From: Trebonia sp963777905
GTDB lineage: Bacteria; Actinomycetota; Actinomycetes; Streptosporangiales; Streptosporangiaceae
Length of the DNA: 64,000 bases
Assembly: GCA_963777905.1 (NCBI GenBank)
Contig: CAVZSM010000020.1
Coordinates: 1 to 64,000, forward strand
Reading direction: 5' to 3'
The notes beneath the pieces are model-generated. The model saw nothing but the letters and a program-made list of their open reading frames with translations, did no database searches and was not told the origin of the DNA. This document shows positions 16,341 through 25,307 of this stretch, one piece after another (position 1 is the first letter of the stretch; every line of letters begins with the position of its first letter). A program made the position numbers and the translations under genes.

Positions 16341-19300
16341 CCGCGACCGGCCCGGTCACCGGGTTCGCGCACCTGCACGTCGCGTCGTCGTACTCGCTGC
16401 GCTACGGCACGGCGAGCCCGGTGAAGCTGGCCGCGCGGGCGGCCGAGCTCGGCATGCCGGCGCTCGCGCTGACCGACCGTGACGGGCTGTACGGCGCGTT
16501 CAAGCACGTCAAGGCCTGCGCCGACGCCGGGATCAGGCCGCTGCTCGGCGCCGACCTGGCGCTGTGCGGCGGGGGCGCCAGGCCGGTGACCGGGCGGGTG
16601 ACGCTGCTCGCGGCCAGCCGCCAGGGCTGGGCCTCCCTCTGCCGCCTGGTCAGCGCCGCGCACGCGGCGTCAGGCGCGCCCGCCGCCGGGCCAGGGGACG
16701 ACCGCGCCGGCGCCCCGGCCGTGACGCAAGACCTGATCGCCGAGCACGCGGCCGGCCTCGTCGTTCTCCTCGGCCCGGCCAGCGACGTGGGCCTGGCGGT
16801 CGCCGCCCGGCGCCGGGACGAGGCCGGCCGGGCACTGGCCCGCTGGCGCCAGCACGCTGAGGTGGCCGTCGAGATCGTGGACCACCTGGAGCCGCACAGC
16901 ACGTTCCGCGCGGCGCGGCTGGCGGAGCTCGCCGCCGGCGCCGGCGTGCCCGCCGTGCTGACCAACGCCGTCAGGTACCTGGACCCGGTCGACAGCCTCG
17001 CCGCCCAGATCCTCGACGCGGCGCGGCGCCTGGTCCCGCTCGGCTCGCCGCGGCTGGTCCCGCACAACGGCCGCGCCTACCTGGCCGGCCCCGCCGACAT
17101 GGCGGTCGCCGCCGGACGCGTGGCCGCCGCCATGACCGTCCCGCGTGCCAGGAGCACCGCCCTCGGCCTCCTGCGGGCCACCGCCGACCTGGCGGCGCGC
17201 TGCGCCCTCGACCCTGGCGCCGACCTGGGCATCGGCGACCGGCATCTCCCGGAAACGCAGGGCACCGCGGCCGAACAGCAGCAGGAGCTCCGCGCTCGCT
17301 GCGAGGACGCGATCCTCCGCGGCCGGTACCGGTCGGCCGGCCACCGCCCGCGGGGAACCAGCCGCAGGCTCGCCGCCAAGACGGCCAGGGAACGCCTCGA
17401 CCACGAGCTGAACATCATCGCGCGCACCCGCATGGCTCCCTACTTCCTCACCGTGGCGGACGTCGCGGACCGCATCAGGGAGCGCGGCATCCGCTGCGCC
17501 GTCCGCGGCTCAGGCGCGGGCAGCTTCGTCAACCACCTGCTCGGCATCAGCGCGATCGACCCGATCGAGCACGGCCTGCTCATGGAGCGGTTCCTGTCCC
17601 CGGTGCGGGCGACGATGCCGGACATCGACCTGGACGTGGAATCGGCGCGGCGGCTCGAGGCGTACCGGATCATCATCGACGCGTACGGGGCGGCGCGGAC
17701 CGCCTGCGTCTGCATGATGGAGACGTACCGGGCGAGGAGCGCCATCAGGGACGTGGCCGCCGCGATGTCCCTGCCCCCCGACGAGATCGGCGCCATCGCC
17801 AAGGCCTTCCCGCACATCCGCGCCAGCCACATCACCGCCGCGCTCGGCGAGCTCCCCGAGCTGCGCCGCTCCCGGCTGGCCTCGGCGCAGCTCGCCACCG
17901 TCTTCCAGCTCGCGCAGCAGCTCGACGGCCTGCCGCGGCACGTCGCCATGCACCCGTGCGGCGTGCTGCTGTCCGACACGACGCTGCTCGACCGCACGGC
18001 GGTGCAGCGCAGCGCCGAGGGGTTCCCGCTCAGCCAGCTCGACAAGGACGACGCGGAGATCGCGGGCGTGATCAAGCTCGACGTGCTCGGCGTCCGGATG
18101 CAGTCCGCGATGGCCCGCACGCTGACCGAGATCAAGCGGACCACGGGCGAGCCGGTCGACCTCGACGCGATCCGGCGGGACGACACGGACACCTACGCGA
18201 TGATCCAGCGGTCCCGCACGATCGGCTGCTTCCAGATCGAGTCGCCCGGCCAGCGGGAGCTGGTGAAGAAGCTCGCCCCACGGAACATCGCCGACCTCAT
18301 CGTGGACATCTCGCTGTTCCGCCCCGGCCCGGTCAACTCGGACATGATCGGCCCGTTCCTGCGCGTCAGGCACGGGCTGGCCGCGCCGCGCTTCCCGCAC
18401 CCGGAGCTGCGCGACGCGCTGGAGGAGACCGGGGGAGTGGTGGTCTTCCACGAGCAGGTGCTGCGGATCATCGACGCGATGACCGGCTGCGGCCTGTCCG
18501 ACGCGGACCTGGTCCGCAGGCACCTGTCGACGGAGGACGGGCCGCGGCGGACCGAGCCGTGGTTCCGCGCGCGGGCGCTCGCCCGCGGCTTCGACCCGGT
18601 GACAGTCGCCCGGGTGTGGGAGGTGGTGGCGGCGTTCGGCGGCTTCGGGTTCTGCAAGGCGCACGCCGCCGCGTTCGCGATCCCGGTGTACCAGTCGGCG
18701 TGGCTGAAGCGGCACTACCCGGCCGCGTTCTACGCCGGGGTGCTCACCCACGACCCGGGCATGTACCCCAAGCGCGTCATCGTCCAGGACGCCCGGCTGG
18801 CCGGCGTCGAGGTGCTCGGCCTGGACGTCAACGCGTCCGCCGGAGAGTGGCGCGTCGACGCCGCTGACTCCCCGGCCATCCGCGTCTCCCTCCGCGAGGT
18901 GAAGGGCATCAGCGACTCCGAGATCGACCGGATCGTCTCCGGCCGGCCCTACACCTGCCTGCGTGACTTCTGGGAACGCGCGCGAGTTTCCCGCCCGGTC
19001 GCCGAACGCCTGGTCCTGACCGGCGCCTTCGACTCCCTCTACGCCCCCGCCTCCGCCCCCGCTCCCGAGCGCCCGACCCGGCGGGACCTGCTCGCCAGGG
19101 TCGGCGTGCTCGCCAGGCAGGACTCTCCCGCGCGGCCGGGACCGGCTCCCACCCTCGACCTTTTCGGCGACGCGGAGGCGGCCGACGGCATGGCCGGCCT
19201 GGTGCCCGCGGGCCAGCTGCGCGAGCTCGAGCCCGATGAACGCGTCGCCGCCGAACTCGAGATCCTCGGCTTCGACATCAGCAGGCACGTGCTCGACTTC

Positions 19301-19949
19301 TACGCGGACCTGCTGGCCGGGCTCGGCGTGGTCCGCTCGACAGAGCTGGACGACCAAGAGAACGGTGAAACGGTGCTGGTCGCCGGCGTGAAGGTCGCGA
19401 CGCAGACCCCGGCGGTCCGGTCCGGGCAGCGGATCATCTTCGCGTCGCTCGACGACGCGGCCGGGCTGGTGGACCTGGCGTTCTTCGAGTCGGTGCAGGA
19501 CCGGTGCGCGGCGCGGCTGTTCGGCTCCTGGCTGCTGCTTGTCCGCGGCCGGGTCCGCCGCGCGGGCGCGGGCCCAATGGCCGTCACGGTCAACGCGACC
19601 GAGTGCTGGGACATCCCGGCCCTCGAGGAGATCCGCCTGGCCAGCGGCCTGGCCGCGGTCCGCGGCGCGATGGCCACCGGCGACGTAGGCCCCGGCGCGT
19701 CGCCGTCAGGCCGACGCCGGTGCCGGCGCGGGCGCGCCGCCCGTCCCGGACCCGGACTGGCCGGGCATGCCCTTCTCCGACGCGGACGACCCGGCCGGCG
19801 GCCGGACGGCCGCGGCACGGCCGGTGGTCTTCGCCAACGGATTCACGCTGTCCCCGTACGCGGAGACCGGTTCACCCGGCGGCAGCCCCAAGAACCCGCC
19901 GCGCACCCTCTGGCACGCCAGCCCCGGCAGCACAAGCCCCCCACCCTAG
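16337..19949 (+). CDS. dnaE2: Error-prone DNA polymerase DnaE2 (ImuC), with a C-terminal frameshift
   Basis: C-family polymerase of damage-induced mutagenesis. The PHP domain opens at residue 9 (FAHLHVASSYSL). Finger and palm motifs include GSGAGSFVNHLLG near 395, the catalytic PDIDLD near 428-433, and GCFQIESPGQ near 635. A beta-binding/helix-hairpin region and an OB fold (ETVLVAGVKV near 1010) follow. The TTG start is taken because it overlaps the previous stop. The reading frame needs one +1 shift near 19690-19712: beyond it the correct frame gives PDWPGMPFSDADDP and ends with LWHASPGS, the usual DnaE2 C-terminus. Without the shift, translation runs through repeats to 20218. Only the last about 80 residues are affected, so the polymerase core is intact. 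It is probably SOS-controlled through the upstream box. Confidence 0.9.
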
Positions 19950-19978
19950 CCCAATTCCCCCCGCCACCCCGGGCCCAC

Positions 19979-20070
19979 CGCCCTGCCCGCCCTGCCCGCC
20001 CTGCCCGCCCTGCCCGCCTGCCCGCCTGCCCGCCTGCCCGCCTGCCCGCCTGCCCGCCTGCCCGCCTGCC
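19979..20070. repeat. Short tandem repeats 3' of dnaE2
   Basis: Four copies of the 9-mer CGCCCTGCC (19979-20014) are followed by seven copies of the 8-mer CGCCTGCC (20015-20070), differing by loss of one C. Just after it a 23-bp block beginning CACCGTTCCGCC occurs twice (about 20080 and 20110). This is a slippage-prone simple sequence between dnaE2 and the AbiEi-like gene; no coding potential is convincing. Confidence 0.85.
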
Positions 20071-20171
20071 TCGCCGTCCCACCGTTCCGCCGCCCGCCCG
20101 CCCCGCCGTCCACCGTTCCGCCGCCCGCCCGCCTCCCTATCCCCCTGCCCGCCGCCCGCCCGCCTCGCCAT

Positions 20172-20270
20172 CTTCCCATCAGTTTCCGCCCCTAAAATTC
20201 CGACAAAACGGACAGTAAATGGACCGAAAGTGATGGGAAGATGAAGAAAGGGGCCGAAAGTGATGGGAAG
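20172..20270. promoter_or_regulatory. Three copies of a 20-bp repeat upstream of the AbiEi-like gene
   Basis: GGACCGAAAGTGATGGGAAG (20221-20240) and GGGCCGAAAGTGATGGGAAG (20251-20270) are direct repeats identical at 19 of 20 positions, 30 bp apart. An inverted copy (CTTCCCATCAGTTTCCGCCC, 20172-20191) lies upstream with about 18 matches. The array ends 36 nt before the GTG start. AbiEi antitoxins studied in other bacteria repress their own promoters by binding repeats, so this is a strong operator candidate. The binding protein is inferred. Confidence 0.6.
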
Positions 20271-20305
20271 TCGAATTTCCGGCGCCCGTTTGCCATCATT
20301 AATAG

Positions 20306-20617
20306 GTGACTAAGCGCAATCTTTCGGACGCTCTCAGTAAGAGCTTGGTCCTGACGACCCATGAGTGGCAGGCAGCGGGCGCCTCGCCCAAGATGCTGCG
20401 CACCCTGGCGCGTTCCGGCGATCTGGTCCGGATACGGCAAGGCGCCTACGCGACCAGGCGGGCGGTGGACTGGGCCAAGGACGATCCCGTGCGTGACCAT
20501 GTCCTCCATGTCATGGCCGTCCGAACGTGGGCTGGCCGTGACGCCGTAGCAAGCTACCATTCCGCCGCCACCCTGCACCGGCTGGACCTGCTGGAGTCGC
20601 CTCGGGAAGCGCTGTGA
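20306..20617 (+). CDS. AbiEi-type antitoxin, N-terminal (HTH) half
   Basis: A 103-residue protein with the AbiEi antitoxin winged-helix signature (THEWQAAGASPKMLRTLARSGDLVRIRQGAYA) followed by the start of the C-terminal region (ASYHSAATLHRLDLL). In homologues this is continuous with the protein encoded from 20614. Here the frame ends in TGA that overlaps the next GTG (GTGA). So this is either a gene split by a one-base indel or a coupled two-gene arrangement. No AbiEii nucleotidyltransferase toxin follows; solitary genes of this kind are frequent in actinomycetes. The repeats at 20172-20270 probably serve as its operator. Confidence 0.75.
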   Translation: MTKRNLSDALSKSLVLTTHEWQAAGASPKMLRTLARSGDLVRIRQGAYATRRAVDWAKDDPVRDHVLHVMAVRTWAGRDAVASYHSAATLHRLDLLESPREAL

Positions 20618-21243
20618 CTTTGACTCTTCCGGCGGCGAGGCGATGGGAGAGGCTGCGCTCGGCTGGCGTCGTCTTCCACTGCGCGGACCTTCCGGCCGAG
20701 CATGTGACCAGGCTGTATAACCTGCCGGTCACGACGGCCGCGCGGACTGTTGTTGATCTCGCGCGGACGTTGCCGTTCATGGATGCGGTCGTAGTGGCGG
20801 ACTCGGCGTTGCACGCGGAGAAGACAGCGAAGCCGGAGCTGCGTCAGATCCTGGACTCGTGCGTCAGCTGGCCGGGCGTCCGGCAGGCTCGCCGGGTGGT
20901 CTCGTTCGCCGATGAGCGCGCCGGATCGGCGCTGGAGTCGGCGGCACGAGTCGTCTTCGACGAGTCCGGGCTTGACCCGCCAGAGCTCCAGGTCACCATC
21001 CACCTGCCGGCGCACGCCTTCCTCGTCGACTTCTTCTGGCGCTCGCACCGGGTGATCGTCGAAGCCGACGGGCTGGCTAAGTACGCCGCCGACAAGGACC
21101 TGATCGCGCAGTTCCAGCGGGACCGCCTGCTGCGCGACGCGGGCTACAAGGTCGTCCACTTCACCTGGCGCGAGCTCTTCAAGACACCAGAACTCGTGAT
21201 CGCCCGCATCCGGCAGGCATTCGCTTCCCCTGGCGCCTATTAG
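20614..21243 (+). CDS. DUF559/Vsr-like domain protein, C-terminal half of the AbiEi-type gene
   Basis: A 209-residue protein. Residues 1-100 continue the AbiEi-like middle region (LPAEHVTRLYNLPVTTAARTVVDLART). Residues about 125-205 match the DUF559/very-short-patch-repair nuclease fold with acidic residues in FLVDFFWRSHRVIVEADG and the downstream RDRLLRDAGYKVVHFTWREL. The aspartate and glutamate of a PD-(D/E)XK centre are present, so nuclease activity is possible. It overlaps the upstream half by four nt in the -1 frame; in relatives both halves form one protein of about 310 residues. Confidence 0.72.
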   Translation: MTLTLPAARRWERLRSAGVVFHCADLPAEHVTRLYNLPVTTAARTVVDLARTLPFMDAVVVADSALHAEKTAKPELRQILDSCVSWPGVRQARRVVSFADERAGSALESAARVVFDESGLDPPELQVTIHLPAHAFLVDFFWRSHRVIVEADGLAKYAADKDLIAQFQRDRLLRDAGYKVVHFTWRELFKTPELVIARIRQAFASPGAY

Positions 21244-21329
21244 CGTGTCGATTTCGGCGCCAGTCGTCCGTCGTCACAGTGAAGGGGCCAGCCGGACCGC
21301 GGCGGCCTTCGATGACGAGGAGAGCGTCA

Positions 21330-21505
21330 TGCTGTACTTCCCGACACACACCCTGGCCGCTATCGAGAACGACCGGCTGCGGGCCGCGGCACGCTACCGG
21401 CTGGTGGCGAAGGTCCGCCGGGAGCAGGCCACGCTCGTCCCTAAGCGCCGCGGCCTGCGGTGGCAGGTGTTCCGCGTCAGCTCGATGACGGGGAGCGCCA
21501 GTTGA
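21330..21505 (+). CDS. Small basic hypothetical protein
   Basis: A 58-residue Arg/Ala-rich peptide from ATG 21330 preceded by GAGGAG. It begins MLYFPTHTLAAIENDRLRAAARYRL, a pattern seen in small conserved actinomycete proteins of unknown role. Its last 29 nt overlap the convergent sqdB-like gene. A longer reading from GTG 21245 is possible but has no supporting ribosome-binding site. Coding status is uncertain. Confidence 0.4.
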
Positions 21506-22631
21506 CGGTGGGGCGGAGCGCCTCTGGGCGGACCCGGTGCGCGTACCGCTTGGTGATCTCGAACAGCGACTCGATGAGCGTGTCGGACAGCAGATGCGGG
21601 TCGAGGCCGAGGTCGACGAGCTTGGTGTGCGCGACCTTGTAGTAGTGCTCGGGCGCTTCGACCCGCGGGTTGTCCAGTTCCTCGATCGTGACCTCGCCTG
21701 GGTAGGCACTCGCCACCGTGTCGGCGATCTCCCGGACCGACAGCGACTCGGTCATCTGGTTGAAGACCCGGAACTCCCCCTTGTTGGCCGGGTTCTCGCA
21801 GGCGAGCTGGATGCACCGCACCGTGTCCCTGATGTCGATCAGGCCGCGGATCTGGCCGCCGGTGCCGTAGACGGTGAGCGGGTGGCCGATGACCGCCTCG
21901 ATCACGAACCTGTTCAGCACCGTGCCGAACACCGCGTCGTAGTCGAACCTGGTCGCCAGCCTGTCGTCGCGGGCGGTCTCCGGCGTCTGCTGGCCGTAGA
22001 CCACGCCCTGGTTCAGGTCGGTGGCACGCAGGTCCCAGATCCGGCAGGCGAACTCGATGTTGTGCGCGTCGTGCACTTTGGACAGGTGGTAGAACGAGCC
22101 GGGGCGCTTGGGGAACATGACCCGGTCCCTGCGCCCGTTGTACTCGATGTCCAGCCAGCCTTCCTCGATGTCGATGTTCGGCGTGCCGTACACGCCGATC
22201 GAGCCGAGCTTGACCAGGTGGATGCGGGGATCGATCTCGGCGATGGCGTACAGCAGCGTGAGGGTGCCGAGCACGTTATTCGACTGGGTGTAGACCGCGT
22301 GACCGCGGTCGATCATCGAGTACGGCGCGGCGCGCTGCTCGGCGTAGTGCACCACCGCGTCCGGGCGGAAGTCACTGATCATCCGGTAGGCGAACACCGG
22401 GTCGCAGAGGTCGCCGACGTAGCAGCCGATGTCCTTGCCGGTGATTTCCTTCCAGGCGGCGATGCGGACCCGGAGCGGCTCGATCGGGACCAGGCTCTCC
22501 ACGCCGAGCTCGTCGTCGTAGTGCCGGCGCGCGAAGTTGTCGGCGACAGCCACCTCGTGACCGTGCTCCGACAGGTGCAGCGCCGTTGGCCAGCCCAGGT
22601 ACCCGTCTCCGCCTAGTACCAGGATCCTCAT
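21477..22631 (-). CDS. sqdB: UDP-sulfoquinovose synthase-like NAD-dependent epimerase/dehydratase
   Basis: A 384-residue extended short-chain dehydrogenase. It follows plant SQD1/bacterial SqdB along its whole length: Rossmann GGDGYLGWPTALHL (7-20), YAEQRAAPYSMIDR near 96-109, KLGSIGVYGTPNIDIEEGW near 141-159, and catalytic Tyr181/Lys185 in SFYHLSKVHD. The segment RATDLNQGVVYG is also shared. The catalytic Thr of SQD1 is Ser here (residue 144), a conservative change. Such enzymes make UDP-sulfoquinovose from UDP-glucose and sulfite. The start ATG has GGAGG seven nt upstream. GtrA- and GT2-like neighbours could transfer or flip the sugar. Actual sulfolipid synthesis is inference; a related NDP-sugar epimerase is the alternative. 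Confidence 0.85.
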   Translation of the reverse strand: MRILVLGGDGYLGWPTALHLSEHGHEVAVADNFARRHYDDELGVESLVPIEPLRVRIAAWKEITGKDIGCYVGDLCDPVFAYRMISDFRPDAVVHYAEQRAAPYSMIDRGHAVYTQSNNVLGTLTLLYAIAEIDPRIHLVKLGSIGVYGTPNIDIEEGWLDIEYNGRRDRVMFPKRPGSFYHLSKVHDAHNIEFACRIWDLRATDLNQGVVYGQQTPETARDDRLATRFDYDAVFGTVLNRFVIEAVIGHPLTVYGTGGQIRGLIDIRDTVRCIQLACENPANKGEFRVFNQMTESLSVREIADTVASAYPGEVTIEELDNPRVEAPEHYYKVAHTKLVDLGLDPHLLSDTLIESLFEITKRYAHRVRPEALRPTVNWRSPSSS

Positions 22632-22781
22632 CCCGTCACCTCCCGTTACAGGGTAACGTGCTATTGGTACGCGTGACCGAAGCATTGCCGTTGGCGCCGG
22701 TCAGCTCATCGGGCCTGGCGGGATGTGTCGTAGGGCCTGCGGTTTCCGTGCTGTTTTCCTGGGTAATCGTCGGTTCCCAAC

Positions 22782-23447
22782 ATGAGGAAGTCCATGGCAC
22801 TCGCGGATAATCGGCTGTGGGGGAAGCTCCGCTCCAAGGTAGGTGTGCGTTTCACGCGATTCGTCGTCGTGGCGGCCGTCTCGCTGACCGTGACCGAAAT
22901 CGCGCTGACCTTGTGCAACGGCGTGTTCCACATGACGTCGACGCCGGCCGCGCTGGTGAGCTGGTTCTGCGGCGCCGTGGTCAGCTACGTGCTGAGCCGG
23001 TGGGCGTGGGAGCGCAAGGGCAAGCCGGACGTGCTCAGGGAGACCGTGCCGTTCTGGGTGATCTCCGCCGTCGTGATCGTGATCCTCACACTGGCAGTGA
23101 AGTTCGCCTACCACTCGGCGTCGTGGCTGGGCCTGACCGGCGTCAAGCACGTGCTGTGGGTCGACTTCATCTGGCTGCTGGCTAACTGCTTCACGTTCCT
23201 GCTGCGGTTCCTGATCTTCCACTACGTGCTGTTCGCCGAGCGCACGACGGCCGCCAGGGCGGCGGCCACCGGCCCGGACTCGGTGCCCCCCGGCACTCGC
23301 AACGCGCCGAGCCCGGCGGCCGCACCGCACACCGCGGCCCGCGCCGCCACCGCGGAAGCGGAAGCGGCCGAGACCGCGAAGAGCGCCGAGACCGCGAAGA
23401 GCGCGGCGAAGACGGACGGCGCGAAGCAGGCCACCCCGGCCGACTAG
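22782..23447 (+). CDS. GtrA-family membrane protein
   Basis: A 221-residue protein with four hydrophobic segments between about residues 25 and 150, including the GtrA-type FTRFVVVAAVSLTVTEIALT and LLRFLIFHYVLF. It ends in a 65-residue Ala/Lys/Glu/Thr-rich cytoplasmic tail with AETAKSAETAKSAAK repeats. GtrA-like proteins are thought to flip polyprenyl-linked sugars. It is divergent from the sqdB-like gene and convergent with the GT2 gene, so the three together look like a small glycan- or glycolipid-modification locus. ATG 22782 is used; ATG 22794 is an alternative. Confidence 0.82.
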   Translation: MRKSMALADNRLWGKLRSKVGVRFTRFVVVAAVSLTVTEIALTLCNGVFHMTSTPAALVSWFCGAVVSYVLSRWAWERKGKPDVLRETVPFWVISAVVIVILTLAVKFAYHSASWLGLTGVKHVLWVDFIWLLANCFTFLLRFLIFHYVLFAERTTAARAAATGPDSVPPGTRNAPSPAAAPHTAARAATAEAEAAETAKSAETAKSAAKTDGAKQATPAD

Positions 23448-23500
23448 CGCCGGCAGGGCGCCAAGGGCGCTACGGCAAAGAGCAAAAGGGCCTAAGGAAC

Positions 23501-23529
23501 CGCCGTCGCCGCTACGAGCGGCGGCGGCG
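23501..23529. terminator. Hairpin between convergent gtrA and GT2 genes
   Basis: CGCCGTCGCCGCT and AGCGGCGGCGGCG pair at 12 of 13 positions around a 3-nt loop, overlapping the last codons of the GT2 gene. It may end transcription of the convergent genes; no T-tract follows. Confidence 0.35.
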
Positions 23530-24336
23530 TTCGCGCCACCAGGTGCCGAGCACCACGCGGGTGAACCTGGCGCCGTAGAAGAGGTTGTTCACGCCGGGGA
23601 TGTGCAGGCTGTACAGCGGGTTCTGGCCCTTCTTGCTCTCGCCGACCGTCCGCTTGTGGATGGTGGCGGGCACTTCCAGCACCCGGTACCCGTGCGTGAT
23701 GACGCCGATCAGCAGCTCGGACGCCTGGTACTGCGGCTGTTCGAGCTGGACGGCGCCGGTCACCTCGGCACGCATCGCGCGCAGGCCGAACGTGGTGTCG
23801 CTGATCCGCTGCCCGGTGAGCAGGCTGACGAGCGAGGCGAAGAACCGCACCCCGGCCCGGCGTACCGGGTCCTTGGTCTCCTCGCTGCCCGTCCGGCGCG
23901 ACCCGGTGACGAAGTCGGCCTTGCCTTCAATGACCGGGGCCAGCAGGGACTCGATCTCCAGCGGGTTGTACTGACCGTCGGCGTCGGTGGTGATGATGTA
24001 CTCGGCGCCGCCTTCCCTGGCGATCCGGTAGCCGAGGCGCAGCGCGGCGCCCTGGCCGCGGTTGACCGGGACGTCGCAGACCACGGCGCCGGCCGCGTCG
24101 GCCTCCTTGGCGGTGGCGTCGACGCAGCCGTCGGCGACCACGATGACCTCGGCGGCCAGCCCGCACACCGTCTTCGGCAGCTTCTCCACGACCGGGCCGA
24201 CGGCGCCTTCCTCGTTGTAGGCGGCGATCACCATCGCGATCGGCGGCAGCTTGGTGGCGCGTTCCCCGTAAGTGCCGGCCAGCGTCTGCAGTGCGTCGGC
24301 GTCGATCCCCGCGTCCGCCGGGTTGGAGTAGAACAC
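23512..24336 (-). CDS. Family 2 glycosyltransferase (polyprenyl-phosphate sugar synthase-like)
   Basis: A 274-residue GT-A-fold glycosyltransferase. The nucleotide-binding start is PIAMVIAAYNEEGAVGPVVEKL (about 33-54), with VIVVADGCVD, and metal-binding DADGQYNP near 122. A C-terminal pair of family-specific blocks follows (ISDTTFGLRAM, ELLIGVITHGYRVLEVPATIHKR). It lacks the C-terminal membrane helices of ArnC-type enzymes. It probably transfers a sugar from UDP- or GDP-sugar to a polyprenyl phosphate. GTG 24336 is chosen because AGAGG lies eight nt upstream and the conserved domain begins about 30 residues in. It is associated with sqdB-like and GtrA genes. Confidence 0.85.
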   Translation of the reverse strand: MFYSNPADAGIDADALQTLAGTYGERATKLPPIAMVIAAYNEEGAVGPVVEKLPKTVCGLAAEVIVVADGCVDATAKEADAAGAVVCDVPVNRGQGAALRLGYRIAREGGAEYIITTDADGQYNPLEIESLLAPVIEGKADFVTGSRRTGSEETKDPVRRAGVRFFASLVSLLTGQRISDTTFGLRAMRAEVTGAVQLEQPQYQASELLIGVITHGYRVLEVPATIHKRTVGESKKGQNPLYSLHIPGVNNLFYGARFTRVVLGTWWRERRRRS

Positions 24337-24655
24337 GCCTATGCCTCTTTCCCGCGGTCCAGGCCGCACACCGGTCTGGCGGCCGCCGGGCCGGCATCGA
24401 GGTCGTATCGGTCCCTCGCCATGCATGCTCCGTTCGCTCCTGCGGACCACCGGTCCACGCGCCTTGTGTGGTTGCCCCCGCGGGAGGCTACCGGGCCCGG
24501 CTGATGGTTGGCTGAAGACCGTCCCGAGGCCGACGGCGCGCGACCGGGCTAAGCCCGCGCGCCCACCACTGTATCGGCCTCTTGTTACACATGGTGGCAA
24601 TCTGCGAGGGACCGACACGCCGGCTGGCCGCGATAGTTGTCTCTGCGCTGCGGGG
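24337..24655. other. Intergenic region between GT2 and cobH
   Basis: About 320 nt separating two divergent genes. I looked for a cobalamin riboswitch because cobH follows, but found no B12 box or the expected helices. Nothing else is recognisable; promoters for both genes should lie here. Confidence 0.4.
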
Positions 24656-25270
24656 ATGGTTGTCTCGGCAGACATGGTCGTCGATGATTCCGCGCTGGCG
24701 GAGTCGTACCGTGTGCTGCGGTCCCGGCTCGACCTCAGCGAGCTGCCGCCGCTGACCCGCGCGGTCACCGAGGCGGTCTTGTGCGCTACCGCCGACTTTG
24801 ATTTCGTTACCGATCTGATGTGCGACGAGGCCATCCTGGCGGCGGGGGTGCGGGCCATCGCGGCCGGGGTGCCGGTGCTGGCCGACGCGCCCATGGTGGC
24901 CGCGGGAATCACGGACTGCCCGGTCATTTGCAAGGCCGCCGAGTCACTGGCCGTCAGGCTGGCCAGGACCACGGGCATCACGGTGCCGGCGGCCGGAGTC
25001 CGGCTCGGTTTCGGCGTGGCGGGACCCGGCTCGGTCTGGGTGGTCGGCGACGCGCCGGACGCGCTCAGGGAGATCCTCCGCCGCGTGACGGAACCGGCGC
25101 TCGTGATCGGGGTGCCCGCAGGTTTCTCCGGCGCGGCGGAAGCGAAGGACGAGCTGCGGGCCAGCGGTGTCCCCGCATTGACCACGCTGTCCGAGAAGGG
25201 CGGCCCGGTGGTGGCGGTCGCGGCTTTCCACGCACTGCTGCGGGCGGCCCGCGGCGAGCCTGCCCCGTAG
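24656..25270 (+). CDS. cobH: Precorrin-8X methylmutase
   Basis: A 204-residue CobH/CbiC-family enzyme that moves the C11 methyl group to C12 to form hydrogenobyrinic acid (or the cobalt analogue) in cobalamin synthesis. Conserved blocks are TRAVTEAVLCATADFDFV, the central GVPVLADAPMVAAGIT, and the C-terminal VPAGFSGAAEAKDEL. The family's catalytic His near position 43 is not obvious in this N-terminal region, which deserves checking. ATG 24656 is chosen; ATG 24674 is possible. It lies 37 nt upstream of the siroheme/uroporphyrinogen methyltransferase gene. Confidence 0.85.
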   Translation: MVVSADMVVDDSALAESYRVLRSRLDLSELPPLTRAVTEAVLCATADFDFVTDLMCDEAILAAGVRAIAAGVPVLADAPMVAAGITDCPVICKAAESLAVRLARTTGITVPAAGVRLGFGVAGPGSVWVVGDAPDALREILRRVTEPALVIGVPAGFSGAAEAKDELRASGVPALTTLSEKGGPVVAVAAFHALLRAARGEPAP

Positions 25271-25307
25271 GTCGATAGCCGCCCTGGCCGTCGGGTACGT
25301 TCGGTGC

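Noticed and set aside
19979..20130. CRISPR-like repeats
   Set aside because: Units are 8-9 bp without spacers and no cas genes occur in the window.
19950..20218. C-terminal extension of dnaE2 through the proline-rich repeats
   Set aside because: It is reached only without the +1 shift; the other frame gives the authentic DnaE2 ending LWHASPGS and then a stop.
24337..24655. Cobalamin riboswitch before cobH
   Set aside because: No B12-box sequence or expected helices were found by eye; would need a covariance-model search.
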